A stretch of DNA of 64,000 nucleotides from Plutella xylostella (Eukaryota > Arthropoda > Insecta > Lepidoptera > Plutellidae), in contig NC_064011.1 of NCBI RefSeq assembly GCF_932276165.1, forward strand, positions 5,907,501 to 5,971,500, written 5' to 3'. Positions 9,296 through 19,317 of this stretch are shown in pieces. Positions within the stretch are counted from its first letter, which is position 1. Each line of letters begins with the position of its first letter. Position numbers and translations under genes: made by a program. Below the pieces are notes generated by a model that did not search any database, was not told the DNA's origin, and saw nothing but the letters and a program-made list of their open reading frames with translations.

Positions 9296-11926
9296 ACATA
9301 CAAAATGACGATTTTCCACCAAAATCAGTTATAAAGTGGCCCAGCTACCCCTGCTATCCTCTTTCAATGTTGATGAAACTTCTGACAGCCTTTGTTTCTG
9401 GGAATATACAAAAAATAAACCGGTTGAGATGCTGGCATCTGGACGACTTCCAGGTGCCCCCATACAAAATTACCATTTAGGCTGCTAACTTTTTATTTCA
9501 TTCTTTCGTCCCGTTACCCCTGTTATCCTCTTTCAATGTTGATGAAACTTCTGTCTGCCTTTTCTTATGCAACAACACACAAAATAAACTAGGTGAGATG
9601 CTGGCATCTGGACAACTTCCAGGTGTCTCCATACAAAATGACGATTTTCCACCAAAATCAGTTATAAAGTGGCCCGGCTACCCCTGCTATCCTCTTTCAA
9701 TGTTGATGAAACTTCTGACAGCCTTTGTTTCTGGGAATATACAAAAAATAAACCGGTTGAGATGCTGGCATCTGGACGACTTCCAGGTGCCCCCATACAA
9801 AATTACCATTTAGGCTGCTAACTTTTTATTTCATTCTTTCGTCCCGTTACCCCTGTTATCCTCTTTCAATGTTGATGAAACTTCTGTCTGCCTTTTCTTA
9901 TGCAACAACACACAAAATAAACTAGGTGAGATGCTGGCATCTGGACAACTTCCAGGTGTCTCCATACAAAATGACGATTTTCCACCAAAATCAGTTATAA
10001 AGTGGCCCGGCTACCCCTGCTATCCTCTTTCAATGTTGATGAAACTTCTGACAGCCTTTGTTTCTGGGAATATACACAAAATAAACCGGGTGAGATGCTG
10101 GCATCTGGACGACTTCCAGGTGCCCCCATACAAAATTACCATTTAGGCTGCCAACTTTTTACTTCATTCTTTCGTCCCGTTACCCCTGTTATCCTCTTTC
10201 AATGTTGATGAAACTTCTGTCTGCCTTTTCTTATGCAACAACACACAAAATAAACTAGGTGAGATGCTGGCATCTGGACAACTTCCAGGTGTCTCCATAC
10301 AAAATGACGATTTTCCACCAAAATCAGTTATAAAGTGGCCCGGCTACCCCTGCTATCCTCTTTCAATGTTGATGAAACTTCTGACAGCCTTTGTTTCTGG
10401 GAATATACACAAAATAAACCGGGTGAGATGCTGGCATCTGGACGACTTCCAGGTGCCCCCATACAAAATTACCATTTAGGCTGCTAACTTTTTATTTCAT
10501 TCTTTCGTCCCGTTACCCCTGCTATCCTCTTTCAATGTTGATGAAACTTCTGTCAGCCTTTTTTTATAGAAATAAACACAAAATAAACTTGGTGAGATGC
10601 TGGCATCTGGACGACTTCCAGGTGACCCCATACAAAATTACCATTTAGGCTGCTAACTTTTTATTTCATTCTTTTGTCCCGTTACCCCTGTTGTCCATTT
10701 TCAATGTTGATGAAACTTCTGTCAGCCTTTTCTTATGAAACAACACACAAAATAAACTAGGTGAGATGCTGGCATCTGGACAACTTCCAGGTGTCTCCAT
10801 ACAAAATGTCGATTTTCCACCAAAATCAGTTATAAAGTGGCCCGGCTACCCCTGCTATCCTCTTTCAATGTTGATGAAACTTCTGACAGCCTTTGTTTCT
10901 GGGAATAAACACAAAATAAACTAGGTGAGATGCTGGCATCTAGACGACTTCCAGGTGCCCCCATACAAAATTACCATTTAGGCTGCTAACTTTTTATTTC
11001 ATTCTTTCGTCCCGTTACCCCTGTTATCCTCTTTCAATGTTGATGAAACTTCTGACAGCCTTTGTTTCTGGAAATATACACAAAATAAACCGGGTGAGAT
11101 GCTGGCATCTGGACGACTTCCAGGTGCCCCCATACAAAATTACCATTTAGGCTGCTAACTTTTTATTTCATTCTTTCGTCCCGTTACCCCTGTTATCCTC
11201 TTTCAATGTTGATGAAACTTCTGTCTGCCTTTTCTTATGCAACAACACACAAAATAAACTAGGTGACATGCTGGCATCTGGACAACTTCCAGGTGTCTTC
11301 ATACAAAATGACGATTTTCCACCAAAATCAGTTATAAAGTGGCCCGGCTACCCCTGCTATCCTCTTTCAATGTTGATGAAACTTCTGACAGCCTTTGTTT
11401 TTGGGAATATACACAAAATAAACCGGGTGAGATGCTGGCATCTGGACGACTTCCAGGTGCCCCCATACAAAATTACCATTTAGGCTGCTAACTTTTTATT
11501 TCATTCTTTCGTCCCGTTACCCCTGTTATCCTCTTTCAATGTTGATGAAACTTCTGTCTGCCTTTTCTTATGCAACAACACACAAAATAAACTAGGTGAG
11601 ATGCTGGCATCTGGACAACTTCCAGGTGTCTCCATACAAAATGACGATTTTCCACCAAAATCAGTTATAAAGTGGCCCGGCTACCCCTGCTATCCTCTTT
11701 CAATGTTGATGAAACTTCTGTCAGCCTTTGTTTATAGAAATATACACAAAATAAACTTGGTGAGATGCTGGCATCTGGATGACTTCCAGGTGACGCCATA
11801 CAAAATTACCATTTAGGCTGCTAACTTTTTATTTCATTCTTTTGTCCCGTTACCCCTGTTATCCTCTTTCAATGTTGATGAAACTTCTGTCAGCTTTTTC
11901 TTATGAAACAACACACAAAATAAAGC
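6543..11926. repeat. Giant inverted repeat formed by the two satellite arms
   Basis: Arms of about 2,631 bp (6,543-9,173 and 9,296-11,926) with a spacer of about 122 bp, symmetric around 9,234.5. No net insertion or deletion separates the arms over their whole length, although they differ at scattered bases. A transcript would fold into a very long double-stranded hairpin. Whether it is transcribed is unknown. Confidence 0.9.
9296..11926 (-). repeat. Satellite array, right arm (inverted)
   Basis: The same monomers in opposite orientation, 16 or so. Complementary unit edges (GGCTGCTAAC) start at 9480, 9813, 10146, 10479, 10648, 10981, 11150, 11483 and 11816. Each except 11150 mirrors a left-arm boundary with coordinate sum 18,469. 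The array stops abruptly within a monomer where a LINE 3' end begins. The 71-residue frames repeated in each dimer arise because 333 is divisible by three. Confidence 0.97.
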
Positions 11927-11929
11927 CGT

Positions 11930-12125
11930 CAGCTAATTTATTTATTTATTTATAAACACTTTATTTTACATTATAAAGTTACAATTAATAAAAGGTGAAG
12001 AACATTAAAGAAAACTAACAATGTACAAAGGCGGGCTTATTGCCAAAAAGCAATTTCTTCCAGCCAACCCTTGTTAGGTTGGGAGAAGAGGACATTAACG
12101 CTAATCTTCGCTAGCTAAAGGTAAG
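11930..12125 (-). mobile_element. LINE 3' end
   Basis: On the minus strand it ends in (AAAT)n next to the truncated satellite. The 3'-UTR block seen on the plus strand as CAAAGGCGGGCTTATTGCC, then CTTCCAGCCAACCCTTG, matches the 3' ends at 12,655 and 59,297. Confidence 0.6.
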
Positions 12126-12255
12126 CCGACGATCGGCCGATTCCCCAACAGTACATGTTGATCGCGAAGATATATTTAACCCCGGTCACCCACTGGCCAT
12201 TACAGTTGAGCAATACAACGATCCATTTGCCACAGTGAAGGTGCCTAGGTCATTT

Positions 12256-12405
12256 TACTGCCTACCTAGGCCTAGCACGGGGCGCAAGACGCACACAACA
12301 AGACGTGACAAAAGTTTTGTCTCACATAGCGCGGCCTCGAAAGCGAGCTGCAGAGAACTTTTGTCACATCTTGACGTGCACGTCTTAAGCCCCGTGCAAG
12401 GCTAG
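12256..12405. mobile_element. MITE family 4
   Basis: Terminal inverted repeats GCCTAGCACGGGGCGCAAGA and TCTTAAGCCCCGTGCAAGGC (imperfect), with inner inverted TGACAAAAGTT / AACTTTTGTCACA. A related copy lies at 44,568-44,697 and a part at 44,929-45,045. Confidence 0.7.
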
Positions 12406-12654
12406 CAGGGGTGTTTACTATAGCTCTCCTACATTCGAAGTTTTGGAGTACTTTCATGCTATTAGTATGTTCAATGCAACAAGATAGAGTAATACTTGAG
12501 AGCTATTGGGGTAAGTGAGCTGAGAGGTTGAAATCATTTTGTCAGCTAGTGGCATTACAAGACATCTAACTCAGTTTTATGTCAGCATCATCATCATAAT
12601 CAGCAACTTAGACGTAAACGTTGATGGCCCAGCAATATAATGAAAATAATGAAT

Positions 12655-12795
12655 TTAGTAGTAGTAGTAGTATAACTTTATTGTACATAAAACACTTAAA
12701 ATTACATTTAAGACTTAAAATCTATAATACAATAAGAGGGGCCTTATCGCTAAAAGCTATCTCTTCCAGGCAACCCTACGAGCTAAGAGAGAAAA
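12655..12795 (-). mobile_element. LINE 3' end
   Basis: A TAG-repeat tail at the left, then TATAACTTTATTGTACATAA and GGGGCCTTATCGCTAAAAGC, CTCTTCCAGGCAACCC. This is the same 3'-UTR pattern as the Jockey/CR1-type element at 59,297. No coding sequence is left. Confidence 0.65.
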
Positions 12796-13133
12796 GAATT
12801 TAGTTCAGTTAAGTTCTCCAATCACTTCTATCGTAGAGGGTTCCAAAATTCCAAAATTCAAAGTCAATGATATTTTCTCACCCTGTATAGTTGAGGTCTA
12901 TACTTTCTGCTAACGACGTCTATAATTAAACGGGTTGTCTATAAAACGATCGCACCTAGATCTGTTTGACAAAGCACTAATGGCGACCAAAGGTCTACAG
13001 GCATAGATTAAATTCTGAAAGCCGTTTGAATGGTTATTTACTGAGGACAATTTATATAGTCCCTTCACTAGTAACTTTACATATTGAGAGGATCTGTTAA
13101 CAGTATCATTTGTACAGTAGGTAAAGAGAATTA
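12796..13133. other. No gene or recognised repeat
   Basis: Nothing recognised. Confidence 0.45.
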
Positions 13134-13310
13134 AGTTGGTATCGTACGTATCGGACCAAACGGATTGTCATAAAAATGTAAGGAGAGACGGCGTTGGCAA
13201 TGCCGATGAAGTGGACGCACTTGTGTGAATTTCTATACAAAGAATACTGAATGCGATTCGTCCGTTGCGTACGATGCCGAAAGGTCTCCTTGCCTTAAGC
13301 CACCCCCTTT
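13134..13310 (+). repeat. Dispersed repeat R1
   Basis: Contains CGGACCAAACGGATTGTCAT, GGCGTTGGCAATGCCGATGA and GAATTTCTATACAAAGAATA. It matches 2,165-2,360 (inverted) and the sequence around the SINE in the second intron of gene A. Confidence 0.65.
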
Positions 13311-13365
13311 CGGCTTAGGTACTATACCAATTATGCAACTCAATGTATATTAGATGTGAATGTAC

Positions 13366-13617
13366 GTAGAACGACGACCGAATGGCGTAGTGGTTAGTGA
13401 CCCTGACTACTGAGCCGATGGTCCCGGGTTCGATTCCCGGCTGGGCCAGATATTTGTTTAAAGACAGATATTTGTACTCGGGTCTTGGTTGTTGATATTT
13501 ATATTTAGTATCTATCTATCTATGTATTTGTGTAGATATATCAGTGGTCCGAAACCCATCACAGGTTCTGCCTAGCTTGGGGTCGGATGACCGTGTGTGA
13601 GATGTCCCCACATATTT
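13366..13617 (+). mobile_element. SINE family 2, variant 3' tail
   Basis: The tRNA-like head (A box TGGCGTAGTGGTTAG, B box GGTTCGATTCC) is that of family 2. The 3' half differs: ATCTATCTATCTATG, then GGTCGGATGACCGTGTGTGA and GATGTCCCCACATATTTA. It is flanked by 37-bp direct repeats (13,329-13,365 and 13,618-13,654), far longer than the usual duplication. Confidence 0.85.
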
Positions 13618-13919
13618 AATTATGCAACTCAATGTATATTAGATGTGAATGTACCTACAACAACCTTATTACAATAAATCATTCTTAACGTGACCGCCAC
13701 TGATAGCATTACCTCATGCATCTCAATTCTAGTGAAAACATACAATCATTTCTGCCAGTATCATCATAATTCGTAATGACAGTTATGCAACGAGTAAAAT
13801 CCGACAACGCTAACTTTGGAATGGGCAAAAGAGGGTATATTTTCCTTTAATGAAGAAGAGCAAGACGTAAGACGACAGTTTCGGAAAACACACATAGCTT
13901 TTTTTAAATGTTTATAATT

Positions 13920-14095
13920 AAAAAAAACACCGTCGACTTAGTGTCAATTTCTCCATAGTCGGTTAGAGCATAACCAGGGAGTAGTGTTGAATTATGACAC
14001 ATCTGTCATGAATTTTATATGGAGATGACGTTTAATTTATAAATCAATCCCTGTCCGTTAGATAAACGACTATGGAGAAATTGGCACTTACTATA
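13920..14095. mobile_element. MITE family 5
   Basis: Inverted termini AGTGTCAATTTCTCCATAGT and ACTATGGAGAAATTGGCACT. A partial copy lies at 57,530-57,635, sharing GACACATCTGTCA and ATTTTATATGGAGATGACGT. Confidence 0.75.
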
Positions 14096-14099
14096 ATAA

Positions 14100-14330
14100 A
14101 CTATAATAACCAACTAAAAAAAAATTAACATTACATCAAAGTCGCGTAACTTTTGAATGGCTAAGCCGATTTTGATAAAATATGAGAACACTCTTGGTAA
14201 CATTACTTATGACATGAGCCGAAATATACAAATCAAACATCGGTTCAGCCTTTTGAGGCCTAGGCTACCACAGACACGCTAAACTTATAACACCCTCTAT
14301 TCCACTCAGGGGCCAAAAATTTGAGAAACC
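14100..14330 (-). repeat. Dispersed repeat R2
   Basis: AAGTCGCGTAACTTTTGAAT, GCTAAGCCGATTTTGATAAA and TAACACCCTCTATTCC are the complement of parts of 17,388-17,620, and related sequence occurs at 55,095 and 55,800. Repeats of this form are widespread in Lepidoptera (general knowledge); the class is unknown. Confidence 0.55.
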
Positions 14331-15002
14331 GTTTGAGAAAAAAACTAAATACTTATATTATGCATAATTACTTACTTAATGATTGGACGGGTAGGTATTC
14401 AACCAACATTTGGTTTAATTTTTAAATTAGTTTTATGTTTAGGTATCAACGTAAACTGTAATATCTAATTAAAACTACAACTTTAATTACAAATTGCATA
14501 AACCCGACTCTGACTTTTTGTGAAATGGTGGTAGATGACTATCGACAAATAATTGTAAAATTTTACGTCGATTAAACCTTTTGAATTTGAATTTGAATTT
14601 GGAATTTGACTACTTATGTGCACATCTTTTCATTAAATTTTACAATTAGATGTATAAAAACATGCAAACGGCTATTATATTAAGATTAATTTGTGTTCTC
14701 AGTTATAAGTATCCAATAATATGAAAGTAGGTAGGTATGTGTTGGTAATTAAATGCACTAAGTATACAGGGTGTTACAAAAATGGTATAAACCGAAACCT
14801 GCGTGTGCAACATGATATATCCAAGAGCTGAAATAAAATCAGAATGTCAAAATTCGCGAAAAAAATAGAATTCATTTTGCATATATTTTTGTTGGTCACG
14901 TGACTTTTTACTTGGCGAGTTTTGGGAGAGACCTAACGTCCAGTAGTGGACTGCTTTAGACTGATTAGGAAAATTTCAATGACCATAGACCTTTTATAAA
15001 TC
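14331..15002. other. No gene; repeat scraps
   Basis: TACAGGGTGTTACAAAAATG (14,768) is a common insect transposon edge. A short LINE scrap (GAGACCTAACGTCCAGTAGT) lies near 14,930. Otherwise nothing is recognised. Confidence 0.45.
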
Positions 15003-15152
15003 TTACGCCCTCCGGCTAGATGGGGTGACGATTTGCGAAAGGTGGCTGGTTATGATTGGATGCGGAAAGCTAAAGATCGCATCCAGTGGCGTGCTTTGGG
15101 AGAGGCCTACGTCCAGCAGTGGACTGCTATAGGCCGATGATGATGATTATAA
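15003..15152 (+). mobile_element. RTE-type LINE 3' end
   Basis: Translates to a W-G-D-D-L-R-K-V-A-G then GEAYVQQWTAIGR block that is colinear with the C-terminus of the fragment at 3,496. It ends in a GAT-repeat tail. Only the last 45 codons or so remain. Confidence 0.75.
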
Positions 15153-15589
15153 ATCTTACATTGTTCAGTACAGTACACACCGAACACTGACAAAAGCCAC
15201 CTTTTTAAATTTTACGCATCCACCAGTGAACCGAATGATTCCATAGAATCAAACTAAACCAACTTACAGAGAGTAATTCAAAATAATTACCACACGTTTC
15301 ACAATCGTTACATGATCATAGACATTAATCAAATGATGCTCTGAACCAGTCATTTAAATCACATTTAGCCGTAAACCCACATTTTATGTTTGTACTTACA
15401 TGTTTGCTTAATAAAGCCCGTAAAGTAAAGGACAATGGTAGCAATTTTGAATTTAGATTTAATGCGTATTGATTTGTATGCTTACAAAACAAATTCAATT
15501 AAGTTTCATTTTTAAACTGAAATGGTGAAAGAAAGTAGGTACTTATCTGGGCATAGACACAAAAATGCCTTAGCACCTATCACAATTTT

Positions 15590-16132
15590 TCTCTCTGACT
15601 ATGAAAGTAACTGTGTCTGTCTGTTTGTTACTCTTTCACGCCAAAACTACTGAACGGAATTGAATGAAATTTGGTATACATAGCGGCGTTGGAGCGGTGG
15701 TAGCTCAATCGGGTAAGCGCCCGCTTCTCACGCAAGAGATGCGGGTTTGATCCCGGCGCTGACATGTACCAATGAGTTCTTTTAACTTAAGTACAATGTA
15801 TACCATCGCTCTTACGGTGAAGGAAAACATCGTGAGGAAACCTGCATATCTAGATTTAGCACATCTAGATATGTGAACCCACCAACCCGCAGTGGACCAG
15901 CGTGGTGGGAAATGGTCCAAGCTTAGGAAGGCAGTTTAGACCTTGGGGATATGCACAAAGGTTCCACTCGAGAGAGCCAGGTGCAGGTACTTACACCCCC
16001 ACAGAGAATAGAATAGAATTGGTACACATATGGTCTAGACCCTGAGAAAGAACATAGGCTACTTTTTATCCCGGAATTCCCACGGGAATACTTTTTAAGT
16101 TGAAGCGAAGCTCGCGGGAACAGCTAGTACTA
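15590..16132 (+). mobile_element. Helitron-like dispersed repeat split by a SINE
   Basis: The left part (GTTACTCTTTCACGCCAAAA, ATTGAATGAAATTTGGTATA) and the right part (AGAAAGAACATAGGCTACTT, GAAGCTCGCGGGAACAGCTA) join to one element, as shown by the uninterrupted inverted copy at 55,931-56,149. The GC hairpin close to a CTAGT end suggests a non-autonomous Helitron, but this is not proven. Confidence 0.55.
15691..16014 (+). mobile_element. SINE family 1, full-length copy
   Basis: Same structure as the copy at 89. It sits inside the Helitron-like repeat with a 12-bp near-perfect direct repeat, TTGGTATACATA on the left and TTGGTACACATA on the right. Confidence 0.85.
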
Positions 16133-16250
16133 CATAGCTTAGTAGTAAATAGAATAATAATAGCCTAAAGGACCTCCCTTCATTGGAATGAGACCCGTGC
16201 TCCCATAGTGAGGACGTGATGGGTCGTCATGATGATGAGACTGTTTAGAT

Positions 16251-16392
16251 TGGAACACCCAGGCTTGCTACTCCAGTTTACTCGGGAGCTAGGCTGGCTG
16301 AGCTGAAATCAAGGGGATATGTACAAAGGTTCCACCCGAGAGAGCCACGTACAGGAACTTCACCCCCTACCAGAATAGAATAGAATAGAATA
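16251..16392 (+). mobile_element. Composite short element with SINE-1 tail
   Basis: The last 80 bp (GGGGATATGTACAAAGGTTC through the GAATA tail) are the SINE-1 3' end. The first 60 bp are unrelated to the SINE-1 head or body. A 14-bp direct repeat, GAGACTGTTTAGAT, at 16,237-16,250 and 16,393-16,406 shows the composite inserted as one unit. Confidence 0.65.
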
Positions 16393-16540
16393 GAGACTGT
16401 TTAGATAGATAAGTTATTTATTTACTTAACACAACACATACACAGGTTTCACAGCAATATTTCTAGCATTAAGTTTAAGATAGATATTGCTTTTATTGCA
16501 GCATTAAACTTTGGGAGGGTTATATTATAATAATTAATAA

Positions 16541-16672
16541 TTATGGCAATAGGCCCGCCCCCTATTACATTGGGACTAACATAAACACTGGCGAAAAGTG
16601 GGTGCAGCAATTCACCTCTGCCTACCCCGCAAGGGAGTACATTAGTACAAGGTGTGAGTGTTTGCTTGTTGT
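16541..16672 (+). mobile_element. SINE family 2, 3' half
   Basis: Starts at ATGGCAATAGGCCCGCCCCC and lacks the tRNA-like head. Its 3' end is the usual GTACATTAGTACAAGG and GTGAGTG. Confidence 0.8.
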
Positions 16673-17011
16673 TGTTGTATAATTATTAATTATATTCTTC
16701 TTTCTATATTATAATATTATTGATTTACGCACCCAATGATAAAGTCCTTGCTAACTTGGCGTAGGTAACACAAAATCCACCCACTAAACAAGCATTCGAT
16801 TGCCATTGAACCTACAACGACTGTGAGACATTACTTCTATGCATTAGTCATCTCAGAATGCGTTGCAAGGCGCTTACCTACGCAGTTTATGAAGCCATTT
16901 TAGTGGATTTATTGCGAAGTGTATCCTCCGCTAATGAGCAAACAACACACACATACCACGAACGTATAATACCCCCATTATTTCGTCTTGGATGCAGTTA
17001 GATGGCTGTAT

Positions 17012-17335
17012 GTAGAATTCTATTATCTGTAAGGCTGTTAGTACCTGCACCAGGCTCTCTCGAATGGAACCTTTGTGCGTATCCGCTTAATCCTAAGCTT
17101 GGACCATTTTCAACCACGCTGGTCCACTGCGGGTTGGTGGGTTGAAGATATTTATGCAAATTTCCTCATGACTTTTTCCTTCACCGATCAATCACGTGTT
17201 ACCTTTATTGTATTAAGTACCAACTTAATTTCCTTATTCGAAAAGAATTAATTGGTACATGCCAGGATTTGAACTCACGACCTATGAAAGTAAAAGGGAT
17301 CTTATTAAATTCTTTAAGCCATCACGGATCTAGGT
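17012..17335 (-). mobile_element. SINE family 1, diverged copy
   Basis: Complement of the family-1 3' end (GTACCTGCACCAGGCTCTCT) and body (CACGCTGGTCCACTGCGGG). It runs to a decayed head ending near AAGCCATCACGGATCT. Confidence 0.7.
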
Positions 17336-17387
17336 TAGTAGGTACTTACTTTGTAAAATAATTTTATAGGACACTGAAACGCATGTT

Positions 17388-17620
17388 TTAACCCCCGCCA
17401 AAAAAGGGGTATTATTGGTTCAAACGAGTCTGTGTTTTCTCTGTGGAAGCGTAGCTTCCAAACGACTGTAGCGATTTTGTTTTTGTTTTTTTAGTCCTAA
17501 GTAGATAATCTTACCCCCGTGTTCTCTAAGAACAGCGGGGAGCTAAGAATATAAAATTTTATCAAAATCGGCTTAGCCGTTCAAAAGTTATGCGACTTTA
17601 AGAGTTGAAAGTCGAGTTTT
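17388..17620 (+). repeat. Dispersed repeat R2
   Basis: TAACCCCCGCCAAAAAAGGG, GGAAGCGTAGCTTCCAAACG, AAAATCGGCTTAGCCGTTCA and AAGTTATGCGACTTTAA. The family recurs at 14,100 (inverted), 55,095 and 55,800. Confidence 0.6.
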
Positions 17621-18139
17621 TTTAAGCGTTTGTTAGATTATTATGATAATAATTGACTCAAGTAGTTACTTATTGAACAGACATTTATCATCCATCCATA
17701 ACAGTTCCACTTCGGTATAATTTGATCTATTCATAACCGAATTGGCAGTTACTAGCTCAACCTTGTTATATATTTTTTTCTGTGCTCTTGACCTACGAAT
17801 GTTTGTGAATGTTTGGATGCACGTATGCTCCGGGCTATATTTATAAGTACATTGTTTGTTCGACCAATTCTGGTGAGGCATACTCTAAGACAGAAAAGAA
17901 TTTTACTTATGCTTTGGCAGAGTGGATACTGATAGAGAACTCTTAGCCGACTGCTGGATTATTTTTGTTCTTGGGTGCTAAAATGTGTTTTTATTAATCT
18001 TTATCGCACTGACGATTGTGAATGTGATGTGAGACTATGTTTCATCCATGCTCTGAATTTGCCAAGTTCAGTTGATGAAATATGCCCTATCACGATTTAA
18101 GGTGTGAGGTATATAACTTCATATATTTATTATGCATGG
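17621..18139. other. No gene or recognised repeat
   Basis: A 71-codon frame on the minus strand at about 17,666-17,881 has no recognisable domain and I do not call it. Confidence 0.45.
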
Positions 18140-18151
18140 GTACATAATATG

Positions 18152-18395
18152 GCGACCGAATGGCGTAGTGGTTAGTGACCCTGACTACTGAGCCGATGGT
18201 CCCGGGTTCGATTCCCGGCTGAGGTAGATATTTGTTTAAACACAGATATTTGTTCTCGGGTCTTGGATGTGCCCGTAAAATGGCAATAGGCCCGCCCCCT
18301 ATTACATTGGGACTAACATAACACTCTGGCGAAAAGTGGGCGCAGCAATGCAACTCTGCCTACCCCGCAAGGGAGTACATTAGTACAAGGCGTGA

Positions 18396-18425
<30 letters not shown>
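18152..18425 (+). mobile_element. SINE family 2, full-length copy
   Basis: Head with A and B boxes, body GATATTTGTTTAAACACAG, and 3' end GTACATTAGTACAAGGCGTG followed by a (GT)n tail. A 12-bp target-site duplication, GTACATAATATG, lies at 18,140-18,151 and 18,426-18,437. Confidence 0.9.
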
Positions 18426-18427
<2 letters not shown>

Positions 18428-18437
18428 ACATAATATG

Positions 18438-18673
18438 CACTCACGACATCACGAGCAATGAAAAAGCTCCAGTGACAATAGCACCAAATTACTCCTAAAC
18501 GGAAAAGTGTAGCTTAATGACGCCGTCTGCAATATTGAAGTACATTTAACAAAGCATCTACTAACTAAAACGTCAATATTTTGTTGTATCAAACGAAACA
18601 CTTGTTTGAAAAAAATGTTAGGTATTTGGTGTTGGAATTTTGTACGTGGAACATTTTCATTGTTTGTGAGTGT
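18438..18673. mobile_element. MITE family 1
   Basis: Left end CACTCACGACATCACGAGCA with a short insertion in the terminus, right end TTTTCATTGTTTGTGAGTGT. The central CTAAACGGAAAAG and GACGCCGTCTGCAATATTGA blocks are conserved. Confidence 0.75.
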
Positions 18674-18998
18674 ATGAACCACTCAATCGAAAATCGGTTC
18701 AACTGTCAAGGCTGCCAGTGCCACGATCGCACCATATTAAAGTCATGATGAGCCGAAATTGACTGATAATCATCGGACCCTCCCACGTTTTACAATCATG
18801 ATCTTTGCACGTCCAATTTATTATTCAATCGGCTTCTTTTGTGCTCTTTCAAGTCGGCTATTGAGTATTGATGTATGGCGCGTTCTGTAGCTACTATGTG
18901 ATGCTACTTTAAGAATAACTATAATATGGCTACTTATTTAAAACAAAATTGTTTTGCGCTCTTAACTAACATAACTACCGACCACCTTTTCATTCTTT
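18674..18998. other. No gene or recognised repeat
   Basis: Nothing recognised. Confidence 0.45.
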
Positions 18999-19317
18999 TA
19001 GGCCCACTTGCGTGGAAGACAGAGTTAAAAATATAAACTCAGAGGTAACTAACTCAGGGTTAACATTGTAAAATTTTAACCCGGACATTTGATTGCGCCA
19101 ATGGAAAATAACCCTGAATTAGCTAACCTGACGTTTCTTTTTGTACTCTGTGAATCTTTGCCCCGTTACAGGCTGAAAGGGACCAAGGTTCTATTGCCGT
19201 AAAAAAATATAATTGAATGATGAACGAAACATGTCTTCTATCTCGTTTTCACCTCACGTCTTTGTCAATGACGAACCTTGTAGGAATACATTACGAAAAT
19301 TATGAAAAATGGAAAAG

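Noticed and set aside
9172..9297. Assembly artefact creating the palindrome
   Set aside because: Not excluded, but the arms differ at several positions and in one monomer order, which an artefactual copy of one strand would not show.
7155..11816. Tandem family of 71-residue secreted or signalling peptides
   Set aside because: The frames are the same satellite dimer read in one phase. They appear on opposite strands in the two arms, lack any gene context, and are explained by a 333-bp unit.
6142..11926. CRISPR-like array
   Set aside because: Units are 164-169 bp with no short unique spacers, in an animal genome. It is a satellite.
18403..18427. GT tract as an independent microsatellite
   Set aside because: It is the 3' tail of the SINE family-2 copy and is included there.
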